Shown piece by piece: positions 22,384-36,102 of a stretch of 64,000 nucleotides of DNA. Numbering within the stretch: the first letter of the stretch is position 1; each line of letters begins with the position of its first letter. The translations under genes were made by a program, and so were the position numbers. Source of the stretch: Yponomeuta sedellus (Eukaryota; Arthropoda; Insecta; Lepidoptera; Yponomeutidae); assembly GCA_934045075.1 (NCBI GenBank), contig OW203724.1:8171473-8235472 (forward strand). Direction: 5' to 3'. Under the pieces are notes generated by a model, which was not told where the DNA came from, did no database searches, and saw nothing but the letters and a program-made list of their open reading frames with translations.

Positions 22384-25300
22384 ATGACTCGGGTCGTTCA
22401 CCCGGTAGGTATTTGCGGCAGGCAGTACTTGCGGAGGGCTTCTATAAGGAAATCGATTTTCAGTACAAAATGTTCATACAAAGTTGGCCTTCATCAATCG
22501 TCAATAGCTCGGCCGGCAATTGGAAATTTCAAAATGTTTGATTTTTCTCAGGGACCTGAATATCTACGTGACACGATGCCATTCACAGATGAGCAATTTT
22601 TTTGGCCTTTGGCCTCCGTCGGTGGTACTAAAGAAATGCATTTTTGTATGAAAATAACTATTTTGGGTGAAAATTTTCTATTATAGTGCGTGATTTTCAA
22701 ACTTTAATGAGTCGATGGCCAACTGGAATGCCACAGCACCTCGGCACTGAGTAGCCGCTCCCAGCCGAGTAGTAGTTTCGGCCTTTGGCCTCCGTCGGTG
22801 GTACTAAAGAAACGCATTTTTGTATGAAAATAACTATTTCGGGTGAAATTTTTCTATTATAGTGCGTGATTTTCAAACTTTAATGAGTCGATGGCCAACT
22901 GGAATGCCACAGCACCTCGGCACTGAGTAGCCGCTCCCAGCCGAGTAGTAGTTTCGGCCTTTGGCCTCCGTCGGTGGTACTAAAGAAACGCATTTTTGTA
23001 TGAAAATAACTATTTCGGGTGAAATTTTTCTATTATAGTGCGTGATTTTCAAACTTTAATGAGTCGATGGCCAACTGGAATGCTACAGCACCTCGGCACT
23101 GAGTAGCCGCTCCCAGCCGAGTAGTAGTTTCGGCCTTTGGCCTCCGTCGGTGGTACTAAAGAAATGCATTTTTGTATGAAAAATCCTATTTTGGGTGAAA
23201 ATTTTCTATTAAAGTGGGTGATTTTCAAACTTTGATGAGTCGATGGCCAACTGGAATGCCACAGCACCTCGGCACTAAGTAGCCGCTCCCAGCCGAGTAG
23301 TAGTTTCGGCCTTTGGCCTCCGTCGGTGGTACTAAAGAAATGCATTTTTGTATGAAAAATCCTATTTCGGGTGAAAATTTTCTATTAAAGTGCGTGATTT
23401 TCAAACTTTAATGAGTCGATGGCCAACTGGAATGCCACAGCACCTCGGCACTGAGTAGCCGCTCCCAGCCGAGTAGTAGTTTCGGCCTTTGGCCTCCGTC
23501 GGTGGTACTAAAGAAATGCATTTTTGAATGAAAATAACTATTTCGGGTGAATTTTTTCTATTAAAGTGGGTGATTTTCAAACTTTAATGGGTCGATGGCC
23601 AACTGGAATGCTACAGCACCTCGGCACTGAGTAGCCGCTCCCAGCCGAGTAGTAGTTTCGGCCTTTGGCCTCCGTCGGTGGTACTAAAGAAATGCATTTT
23701 TGTATGAAAATAACTATTTCGGGTGAATTTTTTCTATTAAAGTGGGTGATTTTCAAACTTTAATGGGTCGATGGCCAACTGGAATGCTACAGCACCTCGG
23801 CACTGAGTAGCCGCTCCCAGCCGAGTAGTAGTTTCGGCCTTTGGCCTCCGTCGGTGGTACTAAAGAAATGCATTTTTGTATGAAAATAACTATTTCGGGT
23901 GAAATTTTTCTATTATAGTGCGTGATTTTCAAACTTTGATGAGTCGATGGCCAACTGGAATGCCACAGCACCTCGGCAATAAGTAGCCGCTCCCAGCCGA
24001 GTAGTAGTTTCGGCCTTTGGCCTCCGTCGGTGGTACTAAAGAAATGCATTTTTGTATGAAAAATCCTATTTTGGGTGAAAATTTTCTATTAAAGTGGGTG
24101 ATTTTCAAACTTTGATGAGTCGATGGCCAACTGGAATGCCACAGCACCTCGGCACTAAGTAGCCGCTCCCAGCCGAGTAGTAGTTTCGGCCTTTGGCCTC
24201 CGTCGGTGGTACTAAAGAAATGCATTTTTGTATGAAAAATCCTATTTCGGGTGAAAATTTTCTATTAAAGTGCGTGATTTTCAAACTTTAATGAGTCGAT
24301 GGCCAACTGGAATGCCACAGCACCTCGGCACTGAGTAGCCGCTCCCAGCCGAGTAGTAGTTTCGGCCTTTGGCCTCCGTCGGTGGTACTAAAGAAATGCA
24401 TTTTTGTATGAAAAATCCTATTTCGGGTGAAAATTTTCTATTAAAGTGCGTGATTTTCAAACTTTAATGAGTCGATGGCCAACTGGAATGCCACAGCACC
24501 TCGGCACTGAGTAGCCGCTCCCAGCCGAGTAGTAGTTTCGGCCTTTGGCCTCCGTCGGTGGTACTAAAGAAATGCATTTTTGTATGAAAATAACTATTTC
24601 GGGTGAATTTTTTCTATTAAAGTGGGTGATTTTCAAACTTTAATGGGTCGATGGCCAACTGGAATGCTACAGCACCTCGGCACTGAGTAGCCGCTCCCAG
24701 CCGAGTAGTAGTTTCGGCCTTTGGCCTCCGTCGGTGGTACTAAAGAAATGCATTTTTGTATGAAAATAACTATTTCGGGTGAATTTTTTCTATTAAAGTG
24801 GGTGATTTTCAAACTTTAATGGGTCGATGGCCAACTGGAATGCTACAGCACCTCGGCACTGAGTAGCCGCTCCCAGCCGAGTAGTAGTTTCGGCCTTTGG
24901 CCTCCGTCGGTGGTACTAAAGAAATGCATTTTTGTATGAAAATAACTATTTCGGGTGAAATTTTTCTATTATAGTGCGTGATTTTCAAACTTTGATGAGT
25001 CGATGGCCAACTGGAATGCCACAGCACCTCGGCACTAAGTAGCCGCTCCCAGCCGAGTAGTAGTTTCGGCCTTTGGCCTCCGTCGGTGGTACTAAAGAAA
25101 TGCATTTTTGTATGAAAATAACTATTTCGGGTGAATTTTTTCTATTAAAGTGGGTGATTTTCAAACTTTAATGGGTCGATGGCCAACTGGAATGCTACAG
25201 CACCTCGGCACTGAGTAGCCGCTCCCAGCCGAGTAGTAGTTTCGGCCTTTGGCCTCCGTCGGTGGTACTAAAGAAATGCATTTTTGTATGAAAATAACTA

Positions 25301-26696
25301 TTTCGGGTGAAATTTTTCTATTATAGTGCGTGATTTTCAAACTTTGATGAGTCGATGGCCAACTGGAATGCCACAGCACCTCGGCACTAAGTAGCCGCTC
25401 CCAGCCGAGTAGTAGTTTCGGCCTTTGGCCTCCGTCGGTGGTACTAAAGAAATGCATTTTTGTATGAAAAATCCTATTTCGGGTGAAAATTTTCTATTAA
25501 AGTGCGTGATTTTCAAACTTTAATGAGTCGATGGCCAACTGGAATGCCACAGCACCTCGGCACTGAGTAGCCGCTCCCAGCCGAGTAGTAGTTTCGGCCT
25601 TTGGCCTCCGTCGGTGGTACTAAAGAAATGCATTTTTGTATGAAAATAACTATTTCGGGTGAATTTTTTCTATTAAAGTGGGTGATTTTCAAACTTTAAT
25701 GGGTCGATGGCCAACTGGAATGCTACAGCACCTCGGCACTGAGTAGCCGCTCCCAGCCGAGTAGTAGTTTCGGCCTTTGGCCTCCGTCGGTGGTACTAAA
25801 GAAATGCATTTTTGTATGAAAATAACTATTTCGGGTGAAATTTTTCTATTATAGTGCGTGATTTTCAAACTTTGATGAGTCGATGGCCAACTGGAATGCC
25901 ACAGCACCTCGGCACTAAGTAGCCGCTCCCAACCGAGTAGTAGTTTCGGCCTTTGGCCTCCGTCGGTGGTACTAAAGAAATGCATTTTTGTATGAAAAAT
26001 CCTATTTCGGGTGAAAATTTTCTATTAAAGTGCGTGATTTTCAAACTTTAATGAGTCGATGGCCAACTGGAATGCCACAGCACCTCGGCGTGGTGACGCC
26101 ATTCCCAGCCAAGTACTCATTTCGGCGCTTAGCCTCCATCGATAGTACAAAAAAATTAAGATTTTCTACGAAAAAGATGATTTTCAGTACAAATTTTTTG
26201 TAGAAATTCTCCATAGTAAATTTGACACCTTTGAAAGCCAATATCTCGGCCGCCATCTTGAAATGTCAGAATGTCGGATTTTTCTCATATACCTGGGTCC
26301 TTTGACGACACGATGCCGTTTACCGCTGGTCCCTGGCATGCGCCCAGTTGGCTGCCGACTTTTTTGCGTAGAGGTCGAAAAAAGGCCGATTTTCGGAGGG
26401 CTATAGCTCCGGTGGTATTTTGAATTTGGAACGACCGTCGGCGGAACCGAAAATGGCGTGTCGAAGAAAAGGCCGGGTGAAAATTTCATCCAAATCGGTC
26501 GGTAAACGACAGAGTTAGCACCCTCGCGTAGTGGAACGCGTTCGAAATTCAAAAATCGGCTCCATAGGATGGCTGTATATCGTACATTCCCTACAACTTT
26601 CTCATACATCATTTTCGTCCAACTCTTGCCATTTCCGAGAAAACGTATGGATGTTAGATCAGTGAGTATATCGCATTGTAGCTTTATATATATATA
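22384..26696 (+). repeat. Type A satellite module, 4313 bp (k=19), second copy
   Basis: Copy of 3776-8088 at offset 18608, with the same nineteen extra monomers in the same order. Only scattered base changes were noticed: CGGCAATAAG at about 23975 where the other copy has CGGCACTAAG, and GGGTCGATGG at about 24645 against GGGTTGATGG. Confidence 0.92.
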
Positions 26697-28721
26697 ATGA
26701 CTCGGGTCGTTCACCCGGTAGGTATTTGCGGCAGGCAGTACTTGCGGAGGGCTTCTATAAGGAAATCGATTTTCAGTACAAAATGTTCATACAAAGTTGG
26801 CCTTCATCAATCGTCAATAGCTCGGCCGGCAATTGGAAATTTCAAAATGTTTGATTTTTCTCAGGGACCTGAATATCTACGTGACACGATGCCATTCACA
26901 GATGAGCAATTTTTTTGGCCTTTGGCCTCCGTCGGTGGTACTAAAGAAATGCATTTTTGTATGAAAATAACTATTTTGGGTGAAAATTTTCTATTATAGT
27001 GCGTGATTTTCAAACTTTAATGAGTCGATGGCCAACTGGAATGCCACAGCACCTCGGCACTGAGTAGCCGCTCCCAGCCGAGTAGTAGTTTCGGCCTTTG
27101 GCCTCCGTCGGTGGTACTAAAGAAACGCATTTTTGTATGAAAATAACTATTTCGGGTGAAATTTTTCTATTATAGTGCGTGATTTTCAAACTTTAATGAG
27201 TCGATGGCCAACTGGAATGCCACAGCACCTCGGCACTGAGTAGCCGCTCCCAGCCGAGTAGTAGTTTCGGCCTTTGGCCTCCGTCGGTGGTACTAAAGAA
27301 ACGCATTTTTGTATGAAAATAACTATTTCGGGTGAAATTTTTCTATTATAGTGCGTGATTTTCAAACTTTAATGAGTCGATGGCCAACTGGAATGCTACA
27401 GCACCTCGGCACTGAGTAGCCGCTCCCAGCCGAGTAGTAGTTTCGGCCTTTGGCCTCCGTCGGTGGTACTAAAGAAATGCATTTTTGTATGAAAAATCCT
27501 ATTTTGGGTGAAAATTTTCTATTAAAGTGGGTGATTTTCAAACTTTGATGAGTCGATGGCCAACTGGAATGCCACAGCACCTCGGCACTAAGTAGCCGCT
27601 CCCAGCCGAGTAGTAGTTTCGGCCTTTGGCCTCCGTCGGTGGTACTAAAGAAATGCATTTTTGTATGAAAAATCCTATTTCGGGTGAAAATTTTCTATTA
27701 AAGTGCGTGATTTTCAAACTTTAATGAGTCGATGGCCAACTGGAATGCCACAGCACCTCGGCACTGAGTAGCCGCTCCCAGCCGAGTAGTAGTTTCGGCC
27801 TTTGGCCTCCGTCGGTGGTACTAAAGAAATGCATTTTTGTATGAAAATAACTATTTCGGGTGAATTTTTTCTATTAAAGTGGGTGATTTTCAAACTTTAA
27901 TGGGTCGATGGCCAACTGGAATGCTACAGCACCTCGGCACTGAGTAGCCGCTCCCAGCCGAGTAGTAGTTTCGGCCTTTGGCCTCCGTCGGTGGTACTAA
28001 AGAAACGCATTTTTGTATGAAAATAACTATTTCGGGTGAAATTTTTCTATTATAGTGCGTGATTTTCAAACTTTAATGAGTCGATGGCCAACTGGAATGC
28101 CACAGCACCTCGGCGTGGTGACGCCATTCTCAGCCAAGTACTCATTTTGGCGCTTAGCCTCTGTCGATGGTACAAAAAAATTAAGATTTTCTACGAAAAA
28201 GATGATTTTCAGTACAAATTTTTTGTAGAAATTCTCCATAGTAAATTTGACACCTTTGAAAGCCAATATCTCAGCCGCCATCTTGAAATGTCAGAATGTC
28301 GGAATTTTCTCATATACCTGGGTCCTTTGACGACACGATGCCGTTTACGGCTGGTCCCTGGCATGCGCCCAGTTGGCTGCCGACTTTTTTGCGTAGAGGT
28401 CGAAAAAAGGCCGATTTTCGGAGGGCTATATCTCCGGTGGTATTTTGAATTTGGAACGACCGTCGGCGGAACCGAAAATGGCGTGTCGAAGAAAAGGCCG
28501 GGTGAAAATTTCATCCAAATCGGTCGGTAAACGACAGAGTTAGCACCCTCGCGTAGTGGAACGCGTTCGAAATTCAAAAATCGGCTCCATAGGATGGCTG
28601 TATATCGTACATTCCCTACAACTTTCTCATACATCATTATCGTCCAACTCTTGCCATTTCCGAGAAAACGTATGGATGTTAGATCAGTGAGTATATCGCA
28701 TTGTAGCTTTATATATATATA
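26697..28721 (+). repeat. Type A satellite module, 2025 bp (k=6)
   Basis: Begins as a third copy of the 22384 module (offset 4313 holds to about 27840) and then reaches the module end after six extra monomers. The core has GTCGGAATTTTCTC and TATATCTCCGG, and the tail has CATTATCGTCC. These variants are shared only with the next module. Confidence 0.92.
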
Positions 28722-30745
28722 ATGACTCGGGTCGTTCACCCGGTAGGTATTTGCGGCAGGCAGTACTTGCGGAGGGCTTCTATAGGAAATCGATTTTCAG
28801 TACAAAATGTTCATACAAAGTTGGCCTTGATCAATCGTCAATAACTCGGCCGGCAATTAGAAATTTCAAAATGTTTGATTTTTCTCAGGGACCTGAATAT
28901 CTACGTGACACGATGCCATTCACAGATGAGCAATTTTTTTGGCCTTTGGCCTCCACCGGTGGTACTAAAAAAATGCATTTTTGTATGAAAAGTCCTATTT
29001 TGGGTGAAAAATTTCTATTAAAGTGGGTGATTTTCAAACTTTGATGAGTCGATGGCCAACTGGAATGCCACAGCACCTCGGCACTAAGTAGCCGCTCCCA
29101 GCCGAGTAGTAGTTTCGGCCTTTGGCCTCCGTCGGTGGTACTAAAGAAATGCATTTTTGTATGAAAATAACTATTTCGGGTGAATTTTTTCTATTAAAGT
29201 GGGTGATTTTCAAACTTTAATGGGTCGATGGCCAACTGGAATGCTACAGCACCTCGGCACTGAGTAGCCGCTCCCAGCCGAGTAGTAGTTTCGGCCTTTG
29301 GCCTCCGTCGGTGGTACTAAAGAAATGCATTTTTGTATGAAAATAACTATTTCGGGTGAATTTTTTCTATTAAAGTGGGTGATTTTCAAACTTTAATGGG
29401 TCGATGGCCAACTGGAATGCTACAGCACCTCGGCACTGAGTAGCCGCTCCCAGCCGAGTAGTAGTTTCGGCCTTTGGCCTCCGTCGGTGGTACTAAAGAA
29501 ACGCATTTTTGTATGAAAATAACTATTTCGGGTGAAATTTTTCTATTATAGTGCGTGATTTTCAAACTTTAATGAGTCGATGGCCAACTGGAATGCCACA
29601 GCACCTCGGCACTGAGTAGCCGCTCCCAGCCGAGTAGTAGTTTCGGCCTTTGGCCTCCGTCGGTGGTACTAAAGAAATGCATTTTTGTATGAAAATAACT
29701 ATTTCGGGTGAATTTTTTCTATTAAAGTGGGTGATTTTCAAACTTTAATGGGTCGATGGCCAACTGGAATGCTACAGCACCTCGGCACTGAGTAGCCGCT
29801 CCCAGCCGAGTAGTAGTTTCGGCCTTTGGCCTCCGTCGGTGGTACTAAAGAAATGCATTTTTGTATGAAAATAACTATTTCGGGTGAATTTTTTCTATTA
29901 AAGTGGGTGATTTTCAAACTTTAATGGGTCGATGGCCAACTGGAATGCTACAGCACCTCGGCACTGAGTAGCCGCTCCCAGCCGAGTAGTAGTTTCGGCC
30001 TTTGGCCTCCGTCGGTGGTACTAAAGAAACGCATTTTTGTATGAAAATAACTATTTCGGGTGAAATTTTTCTATTATAGTGCGTGATTTTCAAACTTTAA
30101 TGAGTCGATGGCCAACTGGAATGCCACAGCACCTCGGCGTGGTGACGCCATTCTCAGCCAAGTACTCATTTTGGCGCTTAGCCTCTGTCGATGGTACAAA
30201 AAAATTAAGATTTTCTACGAAAAAGATGATTTTCAGTACAAATTTTTTGTAGAAATTCTCCATAGTAAATTTGACACCTTTGAAAGCCAATATCTCAGCC
30301 GCCATCTTGAAATGTCAGAATGTCGGAATTTTCTCATATACCTGGGTCCTTTGACGACACGATGCCGTTTACGGCTGGTCCCTGGCATGCGCCCAGTTGG
30401 CTGCCGACTTTTTTGCGTAGAGGTCGAAAAAAGGCCGATTTTCGGAGGGCTATATCTCCGGTGGTATTTTGAATTTGGAACGACCGTCGGCGGAACCGAA
30501 AATGGCGTGTCGAAGAAAAGGCCGGGTGAAAATTTCATCCAAATCGGTCGGTAAACGACAGAGTTAGCACCCTCGCGTAGTGGAACGCGTTCGAAATTCA
30601 AAAATCGGCTCCATAGGATGGCTGTATATCGTACATTCCCTACAACTTTCTCATACATCATTATCGTCCAACTCTTGCCATTTCCGAGAAAACGTATGGA
30701 TGTTAGATCAGTGAGTATATCGCATTGTAGCTTTATATATATATA
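28722..30745 (+). repeat. Type A satellite module, 2024 bp (k=6)
   Basis: Head of the CTATAGGAAATCG/CCACCGGTGG subtype joined to monomers of the CACTGAG subfamily, so the two A lineages are mixed within one module. Its core and tail equal those of the module before it at an offset of 2024 bp. Confidence 0.9.
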
Positions 30746-33700
30746 ATGACTCGGGTCGTTCACCCGGTAGGTATTTGCGGCAGGCAGTACTTGCGGAGGG
30801 CTTCTATAGGAAATCGATTTTCAGTACAAAATGTTCATACAAAGTTGGCCTTGATCAATCGTCAATAACTCGGCCGGCAATTAGAAATTTCAAAATGTTT
30901 GATTTTTCTCAGGGACCTGAATATTTACGTGACACGATGCCATTCACAGATGAGCAATTTTTTTGGCCTTTGGCCTCCACCGGTGGTACTAAAAAAATGC
31001 ATTTTTGTATGAAAAGTCCTATTTTGGGTGAAAATTTTCTATTAAAGTGGGTGATTTTCAAACTTTGATGAGTCGATGGCCAACTGGAATGCCACAGCAC
31101 CTCGGCACTAAGTAGCCGCTCCCAGCCGAGTAGTAGTTTCGGCCTTTGGCCTCCGTCGGTGGTACTAAAGAAATGCATTTTTGTATGAAAAATCCTATTT
31201 CGGGTGAAAATTTTCTATTAAAGTGCGTGATTTTCAAACTTTAATGAGTCGATGGCCAACTGGAATGCCACAGCACCTCGGCACTGAGTAGCCGCTCCCA
31301 GCCGAGTAGTAGTTTCGGCCTTTGGCCTCCGTCGGTGGTACTAAAGAAATGCATTTTTGTATGAAAATAACTATTTCGGGTGAATTTTTTCTATTAAAGT
31401 GGGTGATTTTCAAACTTTAATGGGTCGATGGCCAACTGGAATGCTACAGCACCTCGGCACTGAGTAGCCGCTCCCAGCCGAGTAGTAGTTTCGGCCTTTG
31501 GCCTCCGTCGGTGGTACTAAAGAAATGCATTTTTGTATGAAAATAACTATTTCGGGTGAATTTTTTCTATTAAAGTGGGTGATTTTCAAACTTTAATGGG
31601 TCGATGGCCAACTGGAATGCTACAGCACCTCGGCACTGAGTAGCCGCTCCCAGCCGAGTAGTAGTTTCGGCCTTTGGCCTCCGTCGGTGGTACTAAAGAA
31701 ATGCATTTTTGTATGAAAATAACTATTTCGGGTGAAATTTTTCTATTATAGTGCGTGATTTTCAATCTTTGATGAGTCGATGGCCAACTGGAATGCCACA
31801 GCACCTCGGCACTAAGTAGCCGCTCCCAGCCGAGTAGTAGTTTCGGCCTTTGGCCTCCGTCGGTGGTACTAAAAAAATGCATTTTTGTATGAAAAGTCCT
31901 ATTTTGGGTGAAAATTTTCTATTAAAGTAGGTGATTTTCAAACTTTGATGAGTCGATGGCCAACTGGAATGCCACAGCACCTCGGCACTAAGTAGCCGCT
32001 CCCAGCCGAGTAGTAGTTTCGGCCTTTGGCCTCCGTCGGTGGTACTAAAGAAATGCATTTTTGTATGAAAAATCCTATTTCGGGTGAAAATTTTCTATTA
32101 AAGTGCGTGATTTTCAAACTTTAATGAGTCGATGGCCAACTGGAATGCCACAGCACCTCGGCACTGAGTAGCCGCTCCCAGCCGAGTAGTAGTTTCGGCC
32201 TTTGGCCTCCGTCGGTGGTACTAAAGAAATGCATTTTTGTATGAAAATAACTATTTCGGGTGAATTTTTTCTATTAAAGTGGGTGATTTTCAAACTTTAA
32301 TGGGTCGATGGCCAACTGGAATGCTACAGCACCTCGGCACTGAGTAGCCGCTCCCAGCCGAGTAGTAGTTTCGGCCTTTGGCCTCCGTCGGTGGTACTAA
32401 AGAAATGCATTTTTGTATGAAAATAACTATTTCGGGTGAATTTTTTCTATTAAAGTGGGTGATTTTCAAACTTTAATGGGTCGATGGCCAACTGGAATGC
32501 TACAGCACCTCGGCACTGAGTAGCCGCTCCCAGCCGAGTAGTAGTTTCGGCCTTTGGCCTCCGTCGGTGGTACTAAAGAAATGCATTTTTGTATGAAAAT
32601 AACTATTTCGGGTGAAATTTTTCTATTATAGTGCGTGATTTTCAAACTTTGATGAGTCGATGGCCAACTGGAATGCCACAGCACCTCGGCACTAAGTAGC
32701 CGCTCCCAGCCGAGTAGTAGTTTCGGCCTTTGGCCTCCATCGGTGGTACTAAAGAAATGCATTTTTGTATGAAAAATCCTATTTTGGGTGAAAATTTTCT
32801 ATTAAAGTGGGTGATTTTCAAACTTTGATGAGTCGATGGCCAACTGGAATGCCACAGCACCTCGGCACTAAGTAGCCGCTCCCAGCCGAGTAGTAGTTTC
32901 GGCCTTTGGCCTCCGTCGGTGGTACTAAAGAAACGCATTTTTGTATGAAAATAACTATTTCGGGTGAAATTTTTCTATTATAGTGCGTGATTTTCAAACT
33001 TTAATGAGTCGATGGCCAACTGGAATGCTACAGCACCTCGGCACTGAGTAGCCGCTCCCAGCCGAGTAGTAGTTTTGGCCTTTGGCCTCCGTCGGTGGTA
33101 CTAAAGAAACGCATTTTTGTATGAAAATAACTATTTCGGGTGAAAATTTTCTATTAAAGTGGGTGATTTTCAAACTTTAATGGGTCGATGGCCAACTGGA
33201 ATGCCACAGCACCTCGGCGTGGTGACGCCATTCTCAGCCAAGTACTCATTTTGGCGCTTAGCCTCTGTCGATGGTACAAAAAAATTAAGATTTTCTACGA
33301 AAAAGATGATTTTCAGTACAAATTTTTTGTAGAAATTCTCCATAGTAAATTTGACACCTTTGAAAGCCAATATCTCGGCCGCCATCTTGAAATGTCAGAA
33401 TGTCGGATTTTTCTCATATACCTGGGTCCTTTGACGACACGATGCCGTTTACGGCTGGTCCCTGGCATGCGCCCAGTTGGCTGCCGACTTTTTTGCGTAG
33501 AGGTCGAAAAAAGGCCGATTTTCGGAGGGCTATAGCTCCGGTGGTATTTTGAATTTGGAACGACCGTCGGCGGAACCGAAAATGGCGTGTCGAAGAAAAG
33601 GCCGGGTGAAAATTTCATCCAAATCGGTCGGTAAACGACAGAGTTAGCACCCTCGCGTAGTGGAACGCGTTCGAAATTCAAAAATCGGCTCCATAGGATG

Positions 33701-33825
33701 GCTGTATATCGTACATTCCCTACAACTTTCTCATACATCATTTTCGTCCAACTCTTGCCATTTCCGAGAAAACGTATGGATGTTAGATCAGTGAGTATAT
33801 CGCATTGTAGCTTTATATATATATA
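30746..33825 (+). repeat. Type A satellite module, 3080 bp (k=12)
   Basis: Head of the CCACCGGTGG subtype with ATATTTACG where others have ATATCTACG. It has twelve extra monomers, mostly CACTGAG subfamily. At about 31870 a head-type segment (CTAAAAAAATGC, AAAAGTCC) appears inside the monomer array. The tail is the standard A tail. Confidence 0.9.
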
Positions 33826-34887
33826 ACTAGGGGGCGAGCCCCCTGCGCGCTTACGCGCGCCAACCCCCAGCCGCTCCGAGCTGCGCTCTCCGCGGCGCTC
33901 GGCCTAGGGCCTCGCTAGACACTTATTGTAGTGAATTGTTGCATGGGAACATGTATGGTCTCGGCCTTCGGCCTCGGCCTGGACGGAGCTCGGCCTTCGG
34001 CCTCGCCGCGGCGGGGTTCCTCGTGCCCGCTCCGCGGAGCTCGGCCTCCGGCCTCGCGAGTTTGTCCCTTTTTGCTCTTGCGCTGGTACTTGTGCACCGT
34101 AACCTGAACGGTCTCGGCCTTCGGCCTCGGCCTGGACGGAGCTCGGCCTTCGGCCTCGCCGCGGCGGGGTTTCTCGTGCCCGCTCTGCGGAGCTCGGCCT
34201 GCGGCCTCGCAAGGTTGTCCCTTTTTGCTCTTGCGCTGGTACTTTTGCGCCGCAATTTGAATGGTCTCGGCCTTCGGCCTCGGCCTAAACGGAGCTCGGC
34301 CTTCGGCCTCGCCGCGGCAGAACTTTTTGTGCCCGCTTCGCGAAGCTCGGCCTCCAGCCTCGCAAGTTTGTCTCATTTCTCTATTGAAAAGTCAATTTTA
34401 GTACTAAATCTCCATACAAAAATTTGTCATTTTCAATCATCAATATCTCGGCCGCCATCTTGAAATTCCAAGATGTCGGATTTTTCTCATATACCTGGGT
34501 CCTTTGGCAACGCGATGCCGCTTACGGCATATCTCCAGCATATGCCCAGTTGGCTGCCGACTTTTTTGCGCAAAGGTCGATTTTTCGGTCGGCTATATCT
34601 CCGCCGCCATTTTGAATTTCGAACAACCAAAATTTTTTTTTTCAATCGGATCACTAAAACACCATTCTATCAAAATTTCATCCAAATCGGCCAGTAAACA
34701 ACAGAGTTAGCACCTTTGCGTAGTGGACCGCGTTCGAAATTCAAAAATCGGCTCCATAGGATGGCCGTATATCGAACATTCCCTACAACTTTGTCATACA
34801 TCATTTTCGTCCAACTCGTGCCATTTCCGAGAAAACGTATTATGTTAGATCAGTGAGTATACCGGATTGTAGCTTTATATATATATA
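33826..34887 (+). repeat. Type B satellite module, 1062 bp, three GC-rich sub-repeats
   Basis: Short B form, one 153-bp sub-repeat fewer than the next module. Hairpin leader at 33827-33865, sub-repeats at about 33957, 34110 and 34263, core from about 34385, tail with CTCGTGCCATTTCC and ATACCGGATTG, then (TA)n. Confidence 0.9.
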
Positions 34888-36102
34888 ACTAGGGGGCGAG
34901 CCCCCTGCGCGCTTACGCGCGCCAACCCCCAGCCGCTCCGAGCTCCGCTCTCCGCGGCGCTCGGCCTAGGGCCTCGCTAGACACTTATTGTAGTGAATTG
35001 TTGCATGGGAACATGTATGGTCTCGGCCTTCGGCCTCGGCCTGGACGGAGCTCGGCCTTCGGCCTCGCCGCGGCGGGGTTCCTCGTGCCCGCTCCGCGGA
35101 GCTCGGCCTCCGGCCTCGCAAGTTTGTCCCTCTTTGCTCTTGCGCTGGTACTTATGCACCGTAAATTGAACGGTCTCGGCCTTCGGCCTCGGCCTGGACG
35201 GAGCTCGGCCTTCGGCCTCGCCGCGGCGGGGTTCCTCGTGCCCGCTTCACGGAGCTCGGCCTCCGGCCTCGCAAGTTTGTCCCATTTTGCTTTTGCGCTG
35301 GTACTTGTGCGCCGTAACCTGAATGGTCTCGGCCTTCGGCCTCGGCCTGGACGGAGCTCGGCCTTCGGCCTCGCCGCGGCGGGGTTTCTCGTGCCCGCTC
35401 CGCGGAGCTTGGCCTGCGGCCTCGCAAGTTTGTCCCTTTTTGCTCTTGCGCTGGTACTTGTGCGCCGCAATTTGAATGGTCTTGGCCTTCGGCCTCGGCC
35501 TAAACGGAGCTCGGCCTTCGGCCTCGCCGCGGCAGAACTTTTTGTGCCCGCTTCGCAAAGCTCGACCTCCAGCCTCGCAAGTTTGTCTCATTTCTCTATT
35601 GAAAAGTCAATTTTAGTACTAAATCTCCATACAAAAATTTGTCATTTTCAATCATCAATATCTCGGCCGCCATCTTGAAATTCCAAGATGTCGGATTTTT
35701 CTCATATACCTGGGTCCTTTGGCAACGCGATGCCGCTTACGGCATATCTCCAGCATATGCCCAGTTGGCTGCCGACTTTTTTGCGCAAAGGTCGATTTTT
35801 GGGTCGGCTATATCTGCGCCGCCATTTTGAATTTCGAACAACCAAAATTTTTTTTTTCAATCGGATCACTATAACACCATTCTATCAAAATTTCATCCAA
35901 ATCGGCCGGTAAACAACAGAGTTAGCACCTTTGCGTAGTGGACCGCGTTCGAAATTCAAAAATCGGCTCCATAGGATGGCCGTATATCGTACATTCCCTA
36001 CAACTTTGTCATACATCATTTTCGTCCAACTCGTGCCATTTCCGAGAAAACGTATTATGTTAGATCAGTGAGTATACCGGATTGTAGCTTTATATATATA
36101 TA
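34888..36102 (+). repeat. Type B satellite module, 1215 bp, four GC-rich sub-repeats
   Basis: Copy of 14679-15893 at offset 20209. One change was noticed: GGTCTTGGCC at about 35480 against GGTCTCGGCC. Two B modules stand side by side here (33826 and 34888), which otherwise occurs only at 57182-59461. Confidence 0.9.
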
